From positions 1 to 64,000 of the forward strand of contig QALR01000013.1 of the NCBI GenBank assembly GCA_003150035.1: 64,000 nucleotides of DNA, read 5' to 3'. How positions within the stretch are numbered: position 1 is the stretch's first letter; every line of letters begins with the position of its first letter. A program made the translations under genes and the position numbers. A model generated the notes under the pieces. That model was not told the DNA's origin, did no database searches, and saw nothing but the letters and a program-made list of their open reading frames with translations. The DNA is from Clostridiales bacterium (GTDB lineage: Bacteria > Bacillota > Clostridia > Oscillospirales > CAG-272). Below, in pieces: positions 1-8,912 of this stretch.

Positions 1-305
1 ACGTCGTGAGACAGTTCGGTCCCTATCTGTCGTGGGCGCAGGATATTTGAGAGGGTCTGTCCTTAGTACGAGAGGACCGGGACGGACGCACCTCCGGTGC
101 ACCAGTTGTTCCGCCAGGGGCATAGCTGGATAGCCGTGTGCGGTTTAGATAAACGCTGAAAGCATCTAAGCGTGAAACTAGCCTCAAGATGAGATATCCC
201 ACCGAAAGGGTAAGGTCACTTGCAGACTACAAGTTTGATAGGTCGGAGGTGTAAGCACAGTAATGTGTTCAGCTGACCGATACTAATTGACCGAGGGCTT
301 GAACT
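1..305 (+). rRNA. 23S ribosomal RNA, 3' end (partial)
   Basis: The first 305 bases match the highly conserved 3' end of bacterial 23S rRNA. The sarcin-ricin loop core AGTACGAGAGGACC is at about 66-79, and the terminal helix strand CCGAGGGCTTGAAC closes the gene near 305. The gene enters from the left edge, so only the last domain is present. No 5S rRNA or tRNA follows it in the next several hundred bases. The exact 3' end is set by analogy with Bacillus 23S and could be off by a few bases. Confidence 0.97.
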
Positions 306-562
306 TCTTTTCAGCTGCTTCGAGCTCGCTTCGTTCGCTCTCTCTTATTTGGCTTTTCATTGGTTATTCTTCATAGAAATAAAAAGTCTGTCTTTATTTA
401 ATGTCAGATAAAAAGCAGATACTTAATGTACGGTGTAACTTGGTAAAACAGGGAAACGCCGTTTTTTTTGCAGTTATACTGTAAAACAGAATTCCCGCAC
501 TTCGGATAAGGAAATATGCGGAATGTTTATAGCAAAACAAATTCTTGTTTTCTCCGAAAATC
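306..562. other. Intergenic spacer after 23S, no gene seen
   Basis: The bases between the 23S end and the next promoter are AT-rich after about position 350. I looked for a 5S rRNA (CGAAC and GAAG core) and for tRNA T-arm sequence (GGTTCGANTCC) and found neither. A 61-codon reading frame on the minus strand has no ribosome binding site and no recognisable product. Nothing here is annotated as a gene. Confidence 0.6.
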
Positions 563-591
563 TTGCATTTCCTCGTCAACTGTGATATATT
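563..591 (+). promoter_or_regulatory. Probable sigma-A promoter for SGNH hydrolase gene
   Basis: TTGCAT at 563-568 and TATATT at 586-591 are separated by 17 bases. The pair lies about 190 bases upstream of the SGNH hydrolase start. This is a match by eye; no transcript data. Confidence 0.45.
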
Positions 592-779
592 TTATACGTG
601 CAGAATAAACGGATTGACATTTGATATATTAGGAGACAACTTGCTCTTCCGGCATGGATAAAGCGCGGCAAAAAAGGATAATCTGGTTATTTTTGAGCAA
701 CGCTCTAAGCAAATATGGATTGCTTTTCCGCTGCATACATCTGTATGAAACGAATTTAAAATATTTAAAAGAGGTTATT

Positions 780-1859
780 ATGCTTACCAATACTGCTTAT
801 CGGCTTAACAAAGAGAAAAAACTGACAGTCGGGTTTTTCGGAGGCTCCATTACAGAAGGGGCAGGCGCCACCTCTTGGGATAACACTTCATGGCGTGCGC
901 TTATCACCAAGGATTTGAGAAAGACTTATCCGGAAGCCGAAATAAAAGCTGTCAATGCAGCAGTTGGCGGTACCGGCTCTGATCTGGGGCTGTATCGCTT
1001 GGAACATGATCTTTTAAAATATGAGCCGAATCTTATTTTTATTGAATTTGCCACAAATGATCAAGAGCTTTCCTATAAGGAACAGTTCGGCTGTTATGAG
1101 AGCTGTCTGCGTCAGATATTATACCGCGATCCTACAACGGAAATTGTCTGTGTTTTTGTTGCAACAAAAGCAACCGAAGAAAAACTTTTAAAATTCGGAG
1201 AATTCAGGACTCGTGTTGCGGAAAGCGTACTTGCCTATCATTACGGGCTTGATATGATAGACTCCGGTGAGAATTTCCGTTATGCCATTGCCAAATCGGG
1301 CGGAGATTGGATGAAATATACCACGGATGAAACACACCCGAATGACGAGGGATACATTATTTATGCCGCTGCTATAAAAGATGCGCTTACAAGGCTGCTT
1401 GCCGAGATTCCCGAGACCTTGACAGAAAAAACAATTCCCGCGCCTTATACGGATGAAAAAAACATCCCTTGCGGAAAATTTGTGGAAGTGCGCGATATGC
1501 TCGAAGGTGTAAGCGGATGGCATTTTGTGAACAAACCGTTTAAAAAGCGTTTTCCGTATTATGTAAGCGCCGATGGGATCGGAAGTGAAATGAAGTTTGA
1601 GTTTGACGGTTCTACTTTCGGTATTTACTGGATTATGGATAATGAAAGCGGAATTTTGGATGTTACCCTTGACGGAAAAGAAACGAAATCTCTTTCAGCT
1701 TGGGATGAATACTGCAAAAGCTTCAGCCGTGCCGGATATGTTTTCCCCTTCAAAGAGATTGAAAAAGGACACCACACGGTAACTCTGCGTGTTTCAGATA
1801 AAAAGGATGAGCAGAGTCTCGGCAATAAAATTTCTCTTTTTGCTTTTTTGATTTCATAA
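780..1859 (+). CDS. SGNH/GDSL-type hydrolase (probable carbohydrate esterase)
   Basis: The 359-residue protein is a serine esterase of the SGNH family. The block I motif GGSIT gives nucleophile Ser23. The block III Asn is in ATNDQ, and the catalytic Asp-His pair is D183/H186 in DETHPNDEGY. The C-terminal ~140 residues look like a separate beta-rich domain (WIMDNESGILDVTLDG), as in carbohydrate esterases that deacetylate polysaccharides. There is no signal peptide, so it is probably cytoplasmic. The ATG at 780 is chosen because AAGAGG sits six bases upstream; a longer frame from 654 has no ribosome site. The substrate cannot be read from the sequence, but acetylated oligosaccharides are plausible given the glycosidases elsewhere in the window. 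Confidence 0.85.
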   Translation: MLTNTAYRLNKEKKLTVGFFGGSITEGAGATSWDNTSWRALITKDLRKTYPEAEIKAVNAAVGGTGSDLGLYRLEHDLLKYEPNLIFIEFATNDQELSYKEQFGCYESCLRQILYRDPTTEIVCVFVATKATEEKLLKFGEFRTRVAESVLAYHYGLDMIDSGENFRYAIAKSGGDWMKYTTDETHPNDEGYIIYAAAIKDALTRLLAEIPETLTEKTIPAPYTDEKNIPCGKFVEVRDMLEGVSGWHFVNKPFKKRFPYYVSADGIGSEMKFEFDGSTFGIYWIMDNESGILDVTLDGKETKSLSAWDEYCKSFSRAGYVFPFKEIEKGHHTVTLRVSDKKDEQSLGNKISLFAFLIS

Positions 1860-1885
1860 TTTAAAAATAAAAAGCCTATAAAAAA

Positions 1886-1930
1886 CGCCGTATGCCTGCT
1901 GCTGTTCCGAAGACAACTACGGCGAATGTT
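1886..1930 (+). terminator. Possible weak terminator after SGNH gene
   Basis: CGCCGTA (1886-1892) pairs with TACGGCG (1918-1924) across a 25-base loop, followed by a T-rich run. The long loop makes this a weak call. Confidence 0.3.
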
Positions 1931-2069
1931 TTCTTGTTTCAGAGAGGCGTCAAGGACTTTTTTTGTGTGCCCGCAGCTGTTAATGCTTCTTCTCGATGCG
2001 TTTTTATCCGGCAGGTGCATTTATAGGAGCTTTTTATTTATTGAATTGAATACGGAAAAGAGGAAAAAT

Positions 2070-2603
2070 ATGCAAGATATCTTCATTCAGACGATAGGCT
2101 TTTTCGGACTACTGTCCGCGGTGATTTCCTATCAATGCAAAACCAACCGCAATTACTTCGTATGGCAGGGACTTTGCGGTATCTTTTTTTCGCTGCAGTT
2201 TGTTTTGATGGGAGCATGGGCGGGACTGCTTTTCAACGCCTTTAATATCGTTCGTGCGTTTCTGCTTCGTTTGTCTAAGATTTCGCGCTCCCTGTGGATG
2301 ATTTTTTCTATGGAAGCATATGTGGCTGCGGCGACCCTTCTTTCCATTTTTCTTTTGAAAGAGACATGGTGGCTCGTTGTGTTTGTCTTTGTTGCGCAAG
2401 CGGCCGGGACTTTAGCGATGTGGACAAAAAACGGCAGAATCATTCGTTTTGCTCAGTTATTTGTCATATCACCGTTTTGGCTGCTTTATGACGCGCTGAT
2501 CCCTACTCCTTCTTTTGGCGGCGTTCTATGCGAGGTGTTCAATATGACATCCGTAATTGTCTCTTTCATTCGCTTCCGCAAGACGGGATTCGATCAAACA
2601 TAA
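2070..2603 (+). CDS. YgjV-family inner membrane protein
   Basis: This 177-residue hydrophobic protein has about six predicted membrane helices and very short loops. It matches the overall pattern of the YgjV (bacterial inner membrane protein) family, whose function is unknown: an N-terminal IGFFGLLSAVISYQCKTN segment, followed by helices with charged arginine/lysine connectors. The start at 2070 is preceded by AAGAGG at good spacing. An upstream extension to 1926 in the same frame has no ribosome site and is rejected. It stands alone between an SGNH hydrolase and a CBS protein, so context does not suggest a role. The family assignment comes from residue pattern only. Confidence 0.65.
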   Translation: MQDIFIQTIGFFGLLSAVISYQCKTNRNYFVWQGLCGIFFSLQFVLMGAWAGLLFNAFNIVRAFLLRLSKISRSLWMIFSMEAYVAAATLLSIFLLKETWWLVVFVFVAQAAGTLAMWTKNGRIIRFAQLFVISPFWLLYDALIPTPSFGGVLCEVFNMTSVIVSFIRFRKTGFDQT

Positions 2604-2614
2604 GGGAATGATTT

Positions 2615-2633
2615 TTATCTGAAAATCAGATAA
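2615..2633. repeat. Perfect 8-bp inverted repeat
   Basis: TTATCTGA at 2615-2622 and TCAGATAA at 2626-2633 flank a three-base loop directly after the YgjV-like stop codon. It has no U-tract on either strand. It could be a weak terminator stem or a protein-binding site upstream of the CBS gene promoter. Confidence 0.45.
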
Positions 2634-2677
2634 GATACTTGTTCATATAAAAATCACAACTCCGCCACACGGGAGAT

Positions 2678-2706
2678 TTGACTTTTTCATAGTTTTCGGA
2701 TACAAT
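2678..2706 (+). promoter_or_regulatory. Sigma-A promoter for CBS-domain protein
   Basis: TTGACT (2678-2683) and TACAAT (2701-2706) are separated by exactly 17 bases and lie 33 bases upstream of the CBS protein start codon, so the leader would be short. Confidence 0.8.
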
Positions 2707-2738
2707 AAAAATAGTAACGAAAACGTTTGGAGGTTATC

Positions 2739-3203
2739 ATGAATATTGCGAGCCTTTTGCTTCCCAAAAGTATGGTTGCCTTTTTATATGACGATTTTTC
2801 GCTTCGTCAGGGACTTGAAAAAATGAAATATCACGGGTATTCCTCTATTCCTGTCATTTCGCGCGACAACCGGTATGTCGGAACGGTCAGTGAAGGCGAT
2901 TTTTTGTGGTATCTTGTAGATGGAATCAAGGGGGCGGAGAAAACCTACGATATTCGGGATACGGAAACGATTCGGCTGTCGGACGTCCTGCGTATCGACA
3001 AGAATCCGCCGGTTCGCATCGATACGAAGCCGGATGCGCTTATCGAACGCGCCTGTCAGCAGAATTTCATTCCCGTCGTTGACGACAGGGAATGCTTTAT
3101 CGGCATTGTGACGAGAAAAGCGATCATCGAATCTTTATCTGTGAAAAAAGAAGACGCCGGTTCGACGACGATTTCCTACGGCTATGCGCCGGCAAGAAAA
3201 TAA
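2739..3203 (+). CDS. Two-CBS-domain protein
   Basis: A 154-residue stand-alone CBS pair. The first CBS domain covers about residues 5-70, with YVGTVSEGDFLWYL as its strand-helix end. The second covers about residues 80-140, with FIGIVTRKAIIESL. Such pairs bind adenine nucleotides and act as energy sensors or regulators, but no effector domain is attached, so the partner is unknown. The start at 2739 has GGAGG six bases upstream; the ATG at 2727 overlaps that ribosome site and is not used. It has its own promoter and ends in a bidirectional terminator, so it is monocistronic. Confidence 0.85.
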   Translation: MNIASLLLPKSMVAFLYDDFSLRQGLEKMKYHGYSSIPVISRDNRYVGTVSEGDFLWYLVDGIKGAEKTYDIRDTETIRLSDVLRIDKNPPVRIDTKPDALIERACQQNFIPVVDDRECFIGIVTRKAIIESLSVKKEDAGSTTISYGYAPARK

Positions 3204-3240
3204 AAAACCAAAGGGACGGACACGTCCCTTTGGTTTTTTC
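3202..3240. terminator. Bidirectional rho-independent terminator
   Basis: CCAAAGGGACG (3208-3218) pairs with CGTCCCTTTGG (3223-3233) around a GACA loop. It is preceded by an A-run and followed by TTTTTT. It serves both the rightward CBS gene and the leftward htpG-isomerase operon, whose last stop codon is just beyond it. Confidence 0.92.
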
Positions 3241-3243
3241 TTG

Positions 3244-4182
3244 TTATGTTTCGTTTTTGAGCTTTGTGATTTCCGAATCAAAGTATTTACCGATCTTGGC
3301 GGTATAGGCGAGCATGGCGGGGATAAGCTCGCTTGGAACCTTCCTTTGGGATTCTGCCGTTTCAAAGCTGAGCGTTCCCGTATAGCCGGTCTCGGCGAGT
3401 CCGCGCAGAAAGCGATTCCAAATCGTCACGCCGGTATAGGGGATAACATGGTCGTCGGTTATCCCGCCGTTGTCATGGATATGGAGAGCAACGAGCCGGC
3501 TGCCCAGTGCTTGAATGGCCTCGTAGCAGTCGATTCCGAGCAGCGTCAGATGTCCGATGTCAAGGCAGAAGCCAAAGCAGGTTTCGCCTGCGATTTTATT
3601 GAGCGTATCGATGTAGCGATTGGTTTCCGCCATATCGGAGCAGATTCCGACATAGATTTTTTTGGTTCTCCAGTCCTGACCCCACATATTCTCAAGACAG
3701 CAGATGACGCCGTATTTTTTCAGCTCGGGGATCAGTTCGCTGTAAAAGGCGATGTTGTCCTTCCATTCCTCCTGCGCAGTAGAAGGCGTGAGCCGCATGC
3801 TTCCTTCAAAGAGCGGATGGATGATGAGCTTTCCGCATCCGCATTCATGGCAGATCCGAATGCAGATCTTGGCATATTCCAGACTATTTTCGTTCGCCTT
3901 CTCACAGCCGCGAAAGTGCAGTGGGAACGGGGCGTGGACCTGCCCGACGATGACGCCGGTTTTTCTGCTCGCTTCCCGTATCTGCCGGACGAACGCCTCG
4001 ACTTTGTCCTTGTCAAAGAAGAACGGCGACGGCTTTCCCTCGCGGGCTTCTTCCCAGGATAGGCCGATCAGGGCATCCAGATTCAGGTCCACGCAGTCAA
4101 AGCCCGCCTCGGCGATCGTCTCAAATCCCTTTTCTATGCCGAGCGGCTCAAATACGCCGTTTGTTTGAATCCCTATTTTCAT
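3244..4182 (-). CDS. Sugar phosphate isomerase/epimerase family protein
   Basis: The 312-residue protein is an AP-endonuclease-2/xylose-isomerase-like TIM barrel, the fold of many sugar isomerases and epimerases. Visible barrel landmarks are the first strand MKIGIQTNG, a central CCLENMWG (metal-ligand Glu), FGFCLDIGHLTLLG (Asp and His ligands), and VALHIHDNGG followed by DDHVIPYTG (His ligands). The last part, GTLSFETAE, holds the final metal Glu. Start chosen from AGGAG upstream of 4182. It lies 19 bases after htpG on the same strand, so the two are probably co-transcribed, an unusual pairing with a chaperone. The exact sugar substrate is not readable. Confidence 0.85.
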   Translation of the reverse strand: MKIGIQTNGVFEPLGIEKGFETIAEAGFDCVDLNLDALIGLSWEEAREGKPSPFFFDKDKVEAFVRQIREASRKTGVIVGQVHAPFPLHFRGCEKANENSLEYAKICIRICHECGCGKLIIHPLFEGSMRLTPSTAQEEWKDNIAFYSELIPELKKYGVICCLENMWGQDWRTKKIYVGICSDMAETNRYIDTLNKIAGETCFGFCLDIGHLTLLGIDCYEAIQALGSRLVALHIHDNGGITDDHVIPYTGVTIWNRFLRGLAETGYTGTLSFETAESQRKVPSELIPAMLAYTAKIGKYFDSEITKLKNET

Positions 4183-4201
4183 GGCTATATCTCCTCATAG
4201 G

Positions 4202-6103
4202 TTATTTTATCAGCGAACACACGGCTTTTGCATATTCAACCGGGTCCTCAATCGGGAGTCCCTCAATAAGACACGCTTGATCATATAAAATCTTTGCGTA
4301 AAGGGAAAGTTTTTCACTGTCCCCTGCCGCGGCGGTGTCTTTCAGCGCCTGAAATACGGGGTGGGCCTCATTGATTTCCAGTACCTTCTCGCTTGTGATA
4401 CCGTCGTTGCCCGGCATGTTTTTCAAAACCTTTTCCATTTCGATGGAAACCGGTCCGTCAGAGGAGAGCGCCACGGGATGCTCTTTCAATACAGAAGAGG
4501 TCCGCACTTCTTTCACCTTGCCGGCAAGCGCATCGCGTATGGCCTCGAGAAGCCCCTTGTTATCTTCAGAGGAGGCCTTAGACGCGGCCTTTTCCTCTTC
4601 TGTTTCCAGCTCCAGATTGCCACTTCCCACATTTTTGAAGCTTTTTTCTTTATATTGATTTAGGATCTGGAGACAGAATTCGTCGATGTCCTCCGTACAG
4701 AGCAGGCAGTCGTAGCCGTGATCCAGCACCGCCTCCGTATTTGGCAGCTTTGCTGCACGGTCCGTGCTGTCGGAAGCGGCAAAATAGATATATTTCTGCG
4801 TTTCCGGCATGGCGGTGACGTATTCATCTAGCGTCGTCATTTTCTTTTCTTTTGCAGAATAGAAAATTAAAAGATCAGAAAGGGTGTCCTTGTCCCTGCC
4901 ATAGTCGCTGTAAACACCGAATTTGATAACTCTGCCGAAAGCTTTCCAGAAGTTTTCGTATTTTTCCCGTTCGTTGTCGCGCATGGAAACGAGCTCGTTT
5001 TTGATTTTCTTTTCGATGTTCTTGCGGATGAGCTTTAACTGATGGTTTTGCTGGAGCAGCTCGCGGCTGATGTTGAGGCTGAGGTCGGAGGAGTCCACGA
5101 CGCCGCGTACAAAATTGTAATAATCCGGGAGAAGGTCCTCGCATTTTTCCATAATCATCACGCCGGAAGAATACAGAGCGAGCCCCTTTTTATACTCTTT
5201 CGTATAGAAATCATATGGTGCATGGGAGGGAATAAACAGTACGGCGTTGTAATTGACCGCGCCCTCGCCTGCCGCGGTAATGACCTTTGCCGGGTCGGCA
5301 AAATCATAAAAATTGTTCTTATAGAATTCGTTGTATTCCGCATCGGAGGTTTCGCCTTTTTTCCGCTTCCAGATTGGGATCATGCTGTTGAGCGTTTCTA
5401 GCTCCTGATGCTCCTCGTATTCCTGCTTCCAGTCCTCGCCGGCATCCTCCGGCTTCGGAATCGGATGAGAGTGCGTCATCATCATCTGAATCGGGTAGCG
5501 AATATAATCGCTGTATTTTTTGACAAGCGACTGCAACCCGTATTCGTCGACAAAGCGGTCGTAGTTTTCTGTTTCGGTGTTGTCCTTGATATAGAGCGTG
5601 ATGTCCGTTCCGGCGGCTTCCTTTTCCGCCGGCTCAATCGTGTAGCCCTCGGCGCCCGAGGATTCCCATTTCCATGCCTCGTCCGAGCCGAACGCGCGGG
5701 AGACGACGCTCACGCGGGACGCGACCATGAACGCCGAATAAAAGCCGACGCCGAACTGGCCGATGATATCGATATCCTCCGCCGTATTCTCCTTTTTGAA
5801 GTCGAGCGAGCCGCTTCTTGCGATGGTTCCGAGGTTGTTTTCCAGTTCGTCCTTGGTCATTCCGATTCCATTATCGGAAATTTTCAGCGTGCGTGTCTCC
5901 TTGTCCGGCGTCAGAGTGATGGCGAAATCGCTCGTATTCAGCCCGACGCTGTCGTCTGTTAAGCTTTTGAAACGCAGCTTGTCCAACGCATCCGACGCGT
6001 TGCTGATGAGCTCACGCAAAAAGATTTCCTTGTTGGTGTAAATGGAGTTTATCATCAAATCAAGGAGCTTTTGGCTTTCCGCCTTAAATTGTTTGATTGC
6101 CAT
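4202..6103 (-). CDS. htpG: Molecular chaperone HtpG (Hsp90)
   Basis: A full-length 633-residue bacterial Hsp90. The N-terminal ATPase carries the conserved [17 protein letters not shown], the nucleotide-binding DNGIGM, and [14 protein letters not shown] (lid and glycine loop). The middle domain includes the Arg-containing [12 protein letters not shown] loop used in ATP hydrolysis, and the C-terminal dimerisation domain ends in [19 protein letters not shown] lies just upstream of the ATG. It is transcribed leftward from a consensus promoter at 6173-6201 and is followed closely by a sugar isomerase gene. No CIRCE element is visible upstream, so HrcA control is not indicated; a CtsR site was not recognised either. 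Confidence 0.97.
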   Translation of the reverse strand: MAIKQFKAESQKLLDLMINSIYTNKEIFLRELISNASDALDKLRFKSLTDDSVGLNTSDFAITLTPDKETRTLKISDNGIGMTKDELENNLGTIARSGSLDFKKENTAEDIDIIGQFGVGFYSAFMVASRVSVVSRAFGSDEAWKWESSGAEGYTIEPAEKEAAGTDITLYIKDNTETENYDRFVDEYGLQSLVKKYSDYIRYPIQMMMTHSHPIPKPEDAGEDWKQEYEEHQELETLNSMIPIWKRKKGETSDAEYNEFYKNNFYDFADPAKVITAAGEGAVNYNAVLFIPSHAPYDFYTKEYKKGLALYSSGVMIMEKCEDLLPDYYNFVRGVVDSSDLSLNISRELLQQNHQLKLIRKNIEKKIKNELVSMRDNEREKYENFWKAFGRVIKFGVYSDYGRDKDTLSDLLIFYSAKEKKMTTLDEYVTAMPETQKYIYFAASDSTDRAAKLPNTEAVLDHGYDCLLCTEDIDEFCLQILNQYKEKSFKNVGSGNLELETEEEKAASKASSEDNKGLLEAIRDALAGKVKEVRTSSVLKEHPVALSSDGPVSIEMEKVLKNMPGNDGITSEKVLEINEAHPVFQALKDTAAAGDSEKLSLYAKILYDQACLIEGLPIEDPVEYAKAVCSLIK

Positions 6104-6172
6104 AATGAGCCTCCTTATAAAAAATCAAATCCGTTTTACGAAAACATTGTTATCGCAAAACCCGTAATAGAA

Positions 6173-6201
6173 ATTATATAATATGAAGCGCGAGTTGTCA
6201 A
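6173..6201 (-). promoter_or_regulatory. Consensus sigma-A promoter for htpG operon
   Basis: On the minus strand TTGACA (6201-6196) and TATAAT (6178-6173) are both perfect and 17 bases apart, about 70 bases upstream of htpG. A fully consensus core suggests strong expression unless a repressor acts here. Confidence 0.88.
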
Positions 6202-6273
6202 CAATTTCCGCAAAGATTTTGTACTTTGTTCACAATTTGACGAAGCCGACTTTGACGGCCCCGGTTTATTCTG

Positions 6274-6966
6274 TCATTGTGATAGGACAGCAAGAAGCCC
6301 CCAAACAAAATTTGCCGCGAGCAGAGAAGCCTTTTCTACATTCGTTTCAAATAACGCCGCGCTTTCTGCATTTGCCGCATCGGTGATGGTGCGCACGGAA
6401 AGAAACGGCACGCCATTCACATAACAGACATGGGCCGCGGCGGCAGATTCCATATCCACGGAAAGCGGGGAAAAGCGTCGGCGGATGGCATTTCGCGCTT
6501 CAAGGCTTTCGATGAAAGCGTCTCCTGTGACACTTCTGCCGAACCGGACAGGCAGTTCTGTTTTTTCGGCTGCCCGTTTGGCCGCTGCCAACAGGGTCGC
6601 GTCTGCACGGAAAAACGGCGAGGACATCCAAGGATGAAAGTCTGTCAGGATATCCTCCTTCATGTCATGATAGGTGATCTCTTCCGAAACGACCGTATCA
6701 AAGCGCGCAAGCGTATCATCCACGGCTCCGGCACATCCGGCGCAGATGACAGCGTCTGGAGAAAAACGATCGATGAGAAGCTGTGTTCCAATAGCGGCGT
6801 TTACCTTGCCGACGCCGCTGTAAAAACAAACAAGGGGCATCTCACCGAATATTCCCTCATGGAAGGTCAGCATGCCGGCTTTTTTGCGCGTTTCTTTTTG
6901 CAAGCGGAGAAGAAAGGGGTCAAGCTCTGTATCGCTAGCACAGAGAATTCCGATTTTTTTCATCAT
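6274..6966 (-). CDS. mtnN: 5'-methylthioadenosine/S-adenosylhomocysteine nucleosidase
   Basis: The 230-residue protein cleaves adenine from MTA and SAH in the methionine salvage/activated methyl cycle. Family motifs are present: KIGILCASDTEL at the start, the phosphorylase-type loop SGVGKVNA, CAGCAGAV, the substrate-binding VDMESAA and the catalytic Asp in SVRTITDAA. Length matches the family. The start is taken at the first of two adjacent ATG codons (6966 or 6963) with AGGAAA upstream. It is transcribed leftward, divergent from guaB and apart from htpG. No SAM or SAH riboswitch was recognised upstream. Confidence 0.92.
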   Translation of the reverse strand: MMKKIGILCASDTELDPFLLRLQKETRKKAGMLTFHEGIFGEMPLVCFYSGVGKVNAAIGTQLLIDRFSPDAVICAGCAGAVDDTLARFDTVVSEEITYHDMKEDILTDFHPWMSSPFFRADATLLAAAKRAAEKTELPVRFGRSVTGDAFIESLEARNAIRRRFSPLSVDMESAAAAHVCYVNGVPFLSVRTITDAANAESAALFETNVEKASLLAANFVWGLLAVLSQ

Positions 6967-7053
6967 ATATTTCCTGCCGTATCATAAGCGGAAATGGTTT
7001 GGACGAGGAAGGTTCATGGTTATCTTTCTGTATATAGATTCTTGGAAAGTCTC

Positions 7054-7082
7054 TTGAAAAAACTGCTTTCCTGTGTTATAAT
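7054..7082 (+). promoter_or_regulatory. Extended -10 promoter for IMP dehydrogenase gene
   Basis: TTGAAA (7054-7059) and TATAAT (7077-7082) are 17 bases apart, with TG at the extended -10 position (TGTTATAAT). Start codon 38 bases downstream. Confidence 0.85.
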
Positions 7083-7119
7083 ATCAGAAATTCAAACGAA
7101 AATCAAGGGGGTTCAAAAA

Positions 7120-8619
7120 ATGGCGTACTATTATAGCGAGCCTTCGCATACCTTTAGTGAATATCTGCTTATCCCAGGCTATTCCGATGCGAACTGCATT
7201 CCGTCAAACGTTTCCCTGACGACGCCGATTGTCAAATTCCGCAAGGGAGAAACGGCGGCTCTCTCCATGAATATACCGCTCGTTTCCGCTATCATGCAGT
7301 CCGTTTCCGACGACCGTATGGCGATTGCGCTTGCCAAGGAGGGGGGGATCTCCTTCATATACGGTTCGCAGACGATAGAAGCGCAGGCGGAAATGGTCCG
7401 CCGTGTGAAAGGCTATAAGGCGGGTTTTGTTACCTCTGATTCCAACATTCGGCCGGACGGAACGCTTGCCGAGGTGCTTGCGCTCAAGGAGCGGCTTGGG
7501 CATTCCACCATCGCCGTCACCGATGACGGCACCTCGAACGGAAAGCTTGTCGGTGTGGTGACAAGTCGTGATTACCGGGTCAGCCGCATGTCACCGGATG
7601 AAAAGGTCGCCACCTTTATGACGCCGTTTGAAAAGCTCATCACGGCGCCGGAGGGGACTTCTCTCAAAGAGGCAAACGATATTATCTGGGAGCACAAGCT
7701 CAATTCGCTTCCCATCATCGACGAGGACGGAAGGCTTGTTGCGTTTGTGTTCCGCAAGGATTACGATCAACATAAGGAGAACCCGCACGAGCTGCTCGAC
7801 GCGCATAAAAGATATGTTGTCGGCGCAGGCATCAATACAAGGGACTATGCCGAGCGTGTTCCGGCTCTAGTGGAGGCGGGTGCGGATGTGCTCTGCATCG
7901 ATTCCAGCGAGGGCTTTACCGAGTGGCAGAGCCGTACGCTTGCCTATATCCGCGAAAACTATGGAGACCGTGTCAAGGTCGGAGCCGGAAACGTCGTGGA
8001 CAGAGACGGGTTTCGGTTCCTTGCCGATGCCGGTGCGGACTTTGTCAAGGTAGGAATCGGCGGCGGTTCCATTTGTATTACACGCGAGACCAAGGGGATC
8101 GGCCGCGGACAGGCGACGGCTGTCATCGAGGTGGCAAAAGCGCGTGATGAATATTTTGAGGAAACAGGAGTCTATGTTCCGATTTGCTCGGATGGAGGCA
8201 TCGTTCTGGATTATCATATCACGCTTGCGCTTGCTATGGGCTGTGACTTCTGTATGCTCGGTCGGTATTTTTCCCGCTTTGATGAAAGTCCAACCAGTAA
8301 GGTCATGGTCAACGGCAGCTATATGAAGGAGTACTGGGGCGAAGGAAGCGCCCGCGCCCGCAACTGGCAGCGATATGATATGGGCGGCGCGGCAAAGCTT
8401 TCCTTTGTAGAAGGTGTGGATTGCTATGTGCCGTATGCCGGTTCGCTGCATGACAATCTGATGACGACACTCAGCAAAATCCGTTCTACGATGTGTAACT
8501 GCGGTGCTCTCAGCATTCCGGAGCTTCAGAAAAAAGCCAAGCTGACGCTAGTCTCCGCGACCTCGATCGTGGAGGGCGGCGCCCATGACGTCCTTGTAAA
8601 GGATCAGAACAGCCGGTAA
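7120..8619 (+). CDS. guaB: IMP dehydrogenase
   Basis: The 499-residue protein oxidises IMP to XMP with NAD+, the committed step to GMP. The TIM barrel is split by a CBS pair at about residues 100-215. The catalytic loop [13 protein letters not shown] carries the active-site Cys. The flap contains the Arg-Tyr dyad in NWQRYD and ends with VPYAG. The IMP phosphate site is in CSDGGIV and MLGRYFSR. The sequence differs from the common GSICTTR-type enzymes and belongs to a more divergent branch, but all catalytic residues seem present. The ATG at 7120 follows an AAGGGGG ribosome site; an in-frame extension to 6994 would overlap the promoter and is rejected. Monocistronic. Confidence 0.93.
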   Translation: MAYYYSEPSHTFSEYLLIPGYSDANCIPSNVSLTTPIVKFRKGETAALSMNIPLVSAIMQSVSDDRMAIALAKEGGISFIYGSQTIEAQAEMVRRVKGYKAGFVTSDSNIRPDGTLAEVLALKERLGHSTIAVTDDGTSNGKLVGVVTSRDYRVSRMSPDEKVATFMTPFEKLITAPEGTSLKEANDIIWEHKLNSLPIIDEDGRLVAFVFRKDYDQHKENPHELLDAHKRYVVGAGINTRDYAERVPALVEAGADVLCIDSSEGFTEWQSRTLAYIRENYGDRVKVGAGNVVDRDGFRFLADAGADFVKVGIGGGSICITRETKGIGRGQATAVIEVAKARDEYFEETGVYVPICSDGGIVLDYHITLALAMGCDFCMLGRYFSRFDESPTSKVMVNGSYMKEYWGEGSARARNWQRYDMGGAAKLSFVEGVDCYVPYAGSLHDNLMTTLSKIRSTMCNCGALSIPELQKKAKLTLVSATSIVEGGAHDVLVKDQNSR

Positions 8620-8839
8620 GTTTTTTGGCACTCTTTGATTGATATATGGCAGAGGAAATGCAAAGCTGGAGAAATTGGAAGAATAAAAAACAGCTTAAAA
8701 AGCATGGGAAGAGAGACTTGCTTTTTCAAGATTGTTTTCTGAGGAAAAAGAGAGGATAAAATCAAGTTAGCGTTATAAAAACAGACACATATGGAAAAAA
8801 TTTGATTCCATAACAATTAAAAAATCTTTTTCGAATATA

Positions 8840-8868
8840 TTGCAATAATATGAACATTGTGTTATAAT
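8840..8868 (+). promoter_or_regulatory. Extended -10 promoter for lipoprotein gene
   Basis: TTGCAA (8840-8845) and TATAAT (8863-8868) with a 17-base spacer and TGT just before the -10. The TGTGTTATAAT string is identical to that of the guaB promoter, which supports both calls. Confidence 0.8.
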
Positions 8869-8912
8869 AGCCTCACTAAAATTCAGTTGCGAAACGGAAA
8901 GGATTTTTATCT

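Noticed and set aside
394..579. Short minus-strand reading frame after the 23S gene
   Set aside because: No ribosome site, odd composition, and no similarity to known proteins.
3184..4062. Long plus-strand frame of 292 codons
   Set aside because: Opposite strand to the sugar isomerase, whose motifs and ribosome site are clear; the antisense frame has none.
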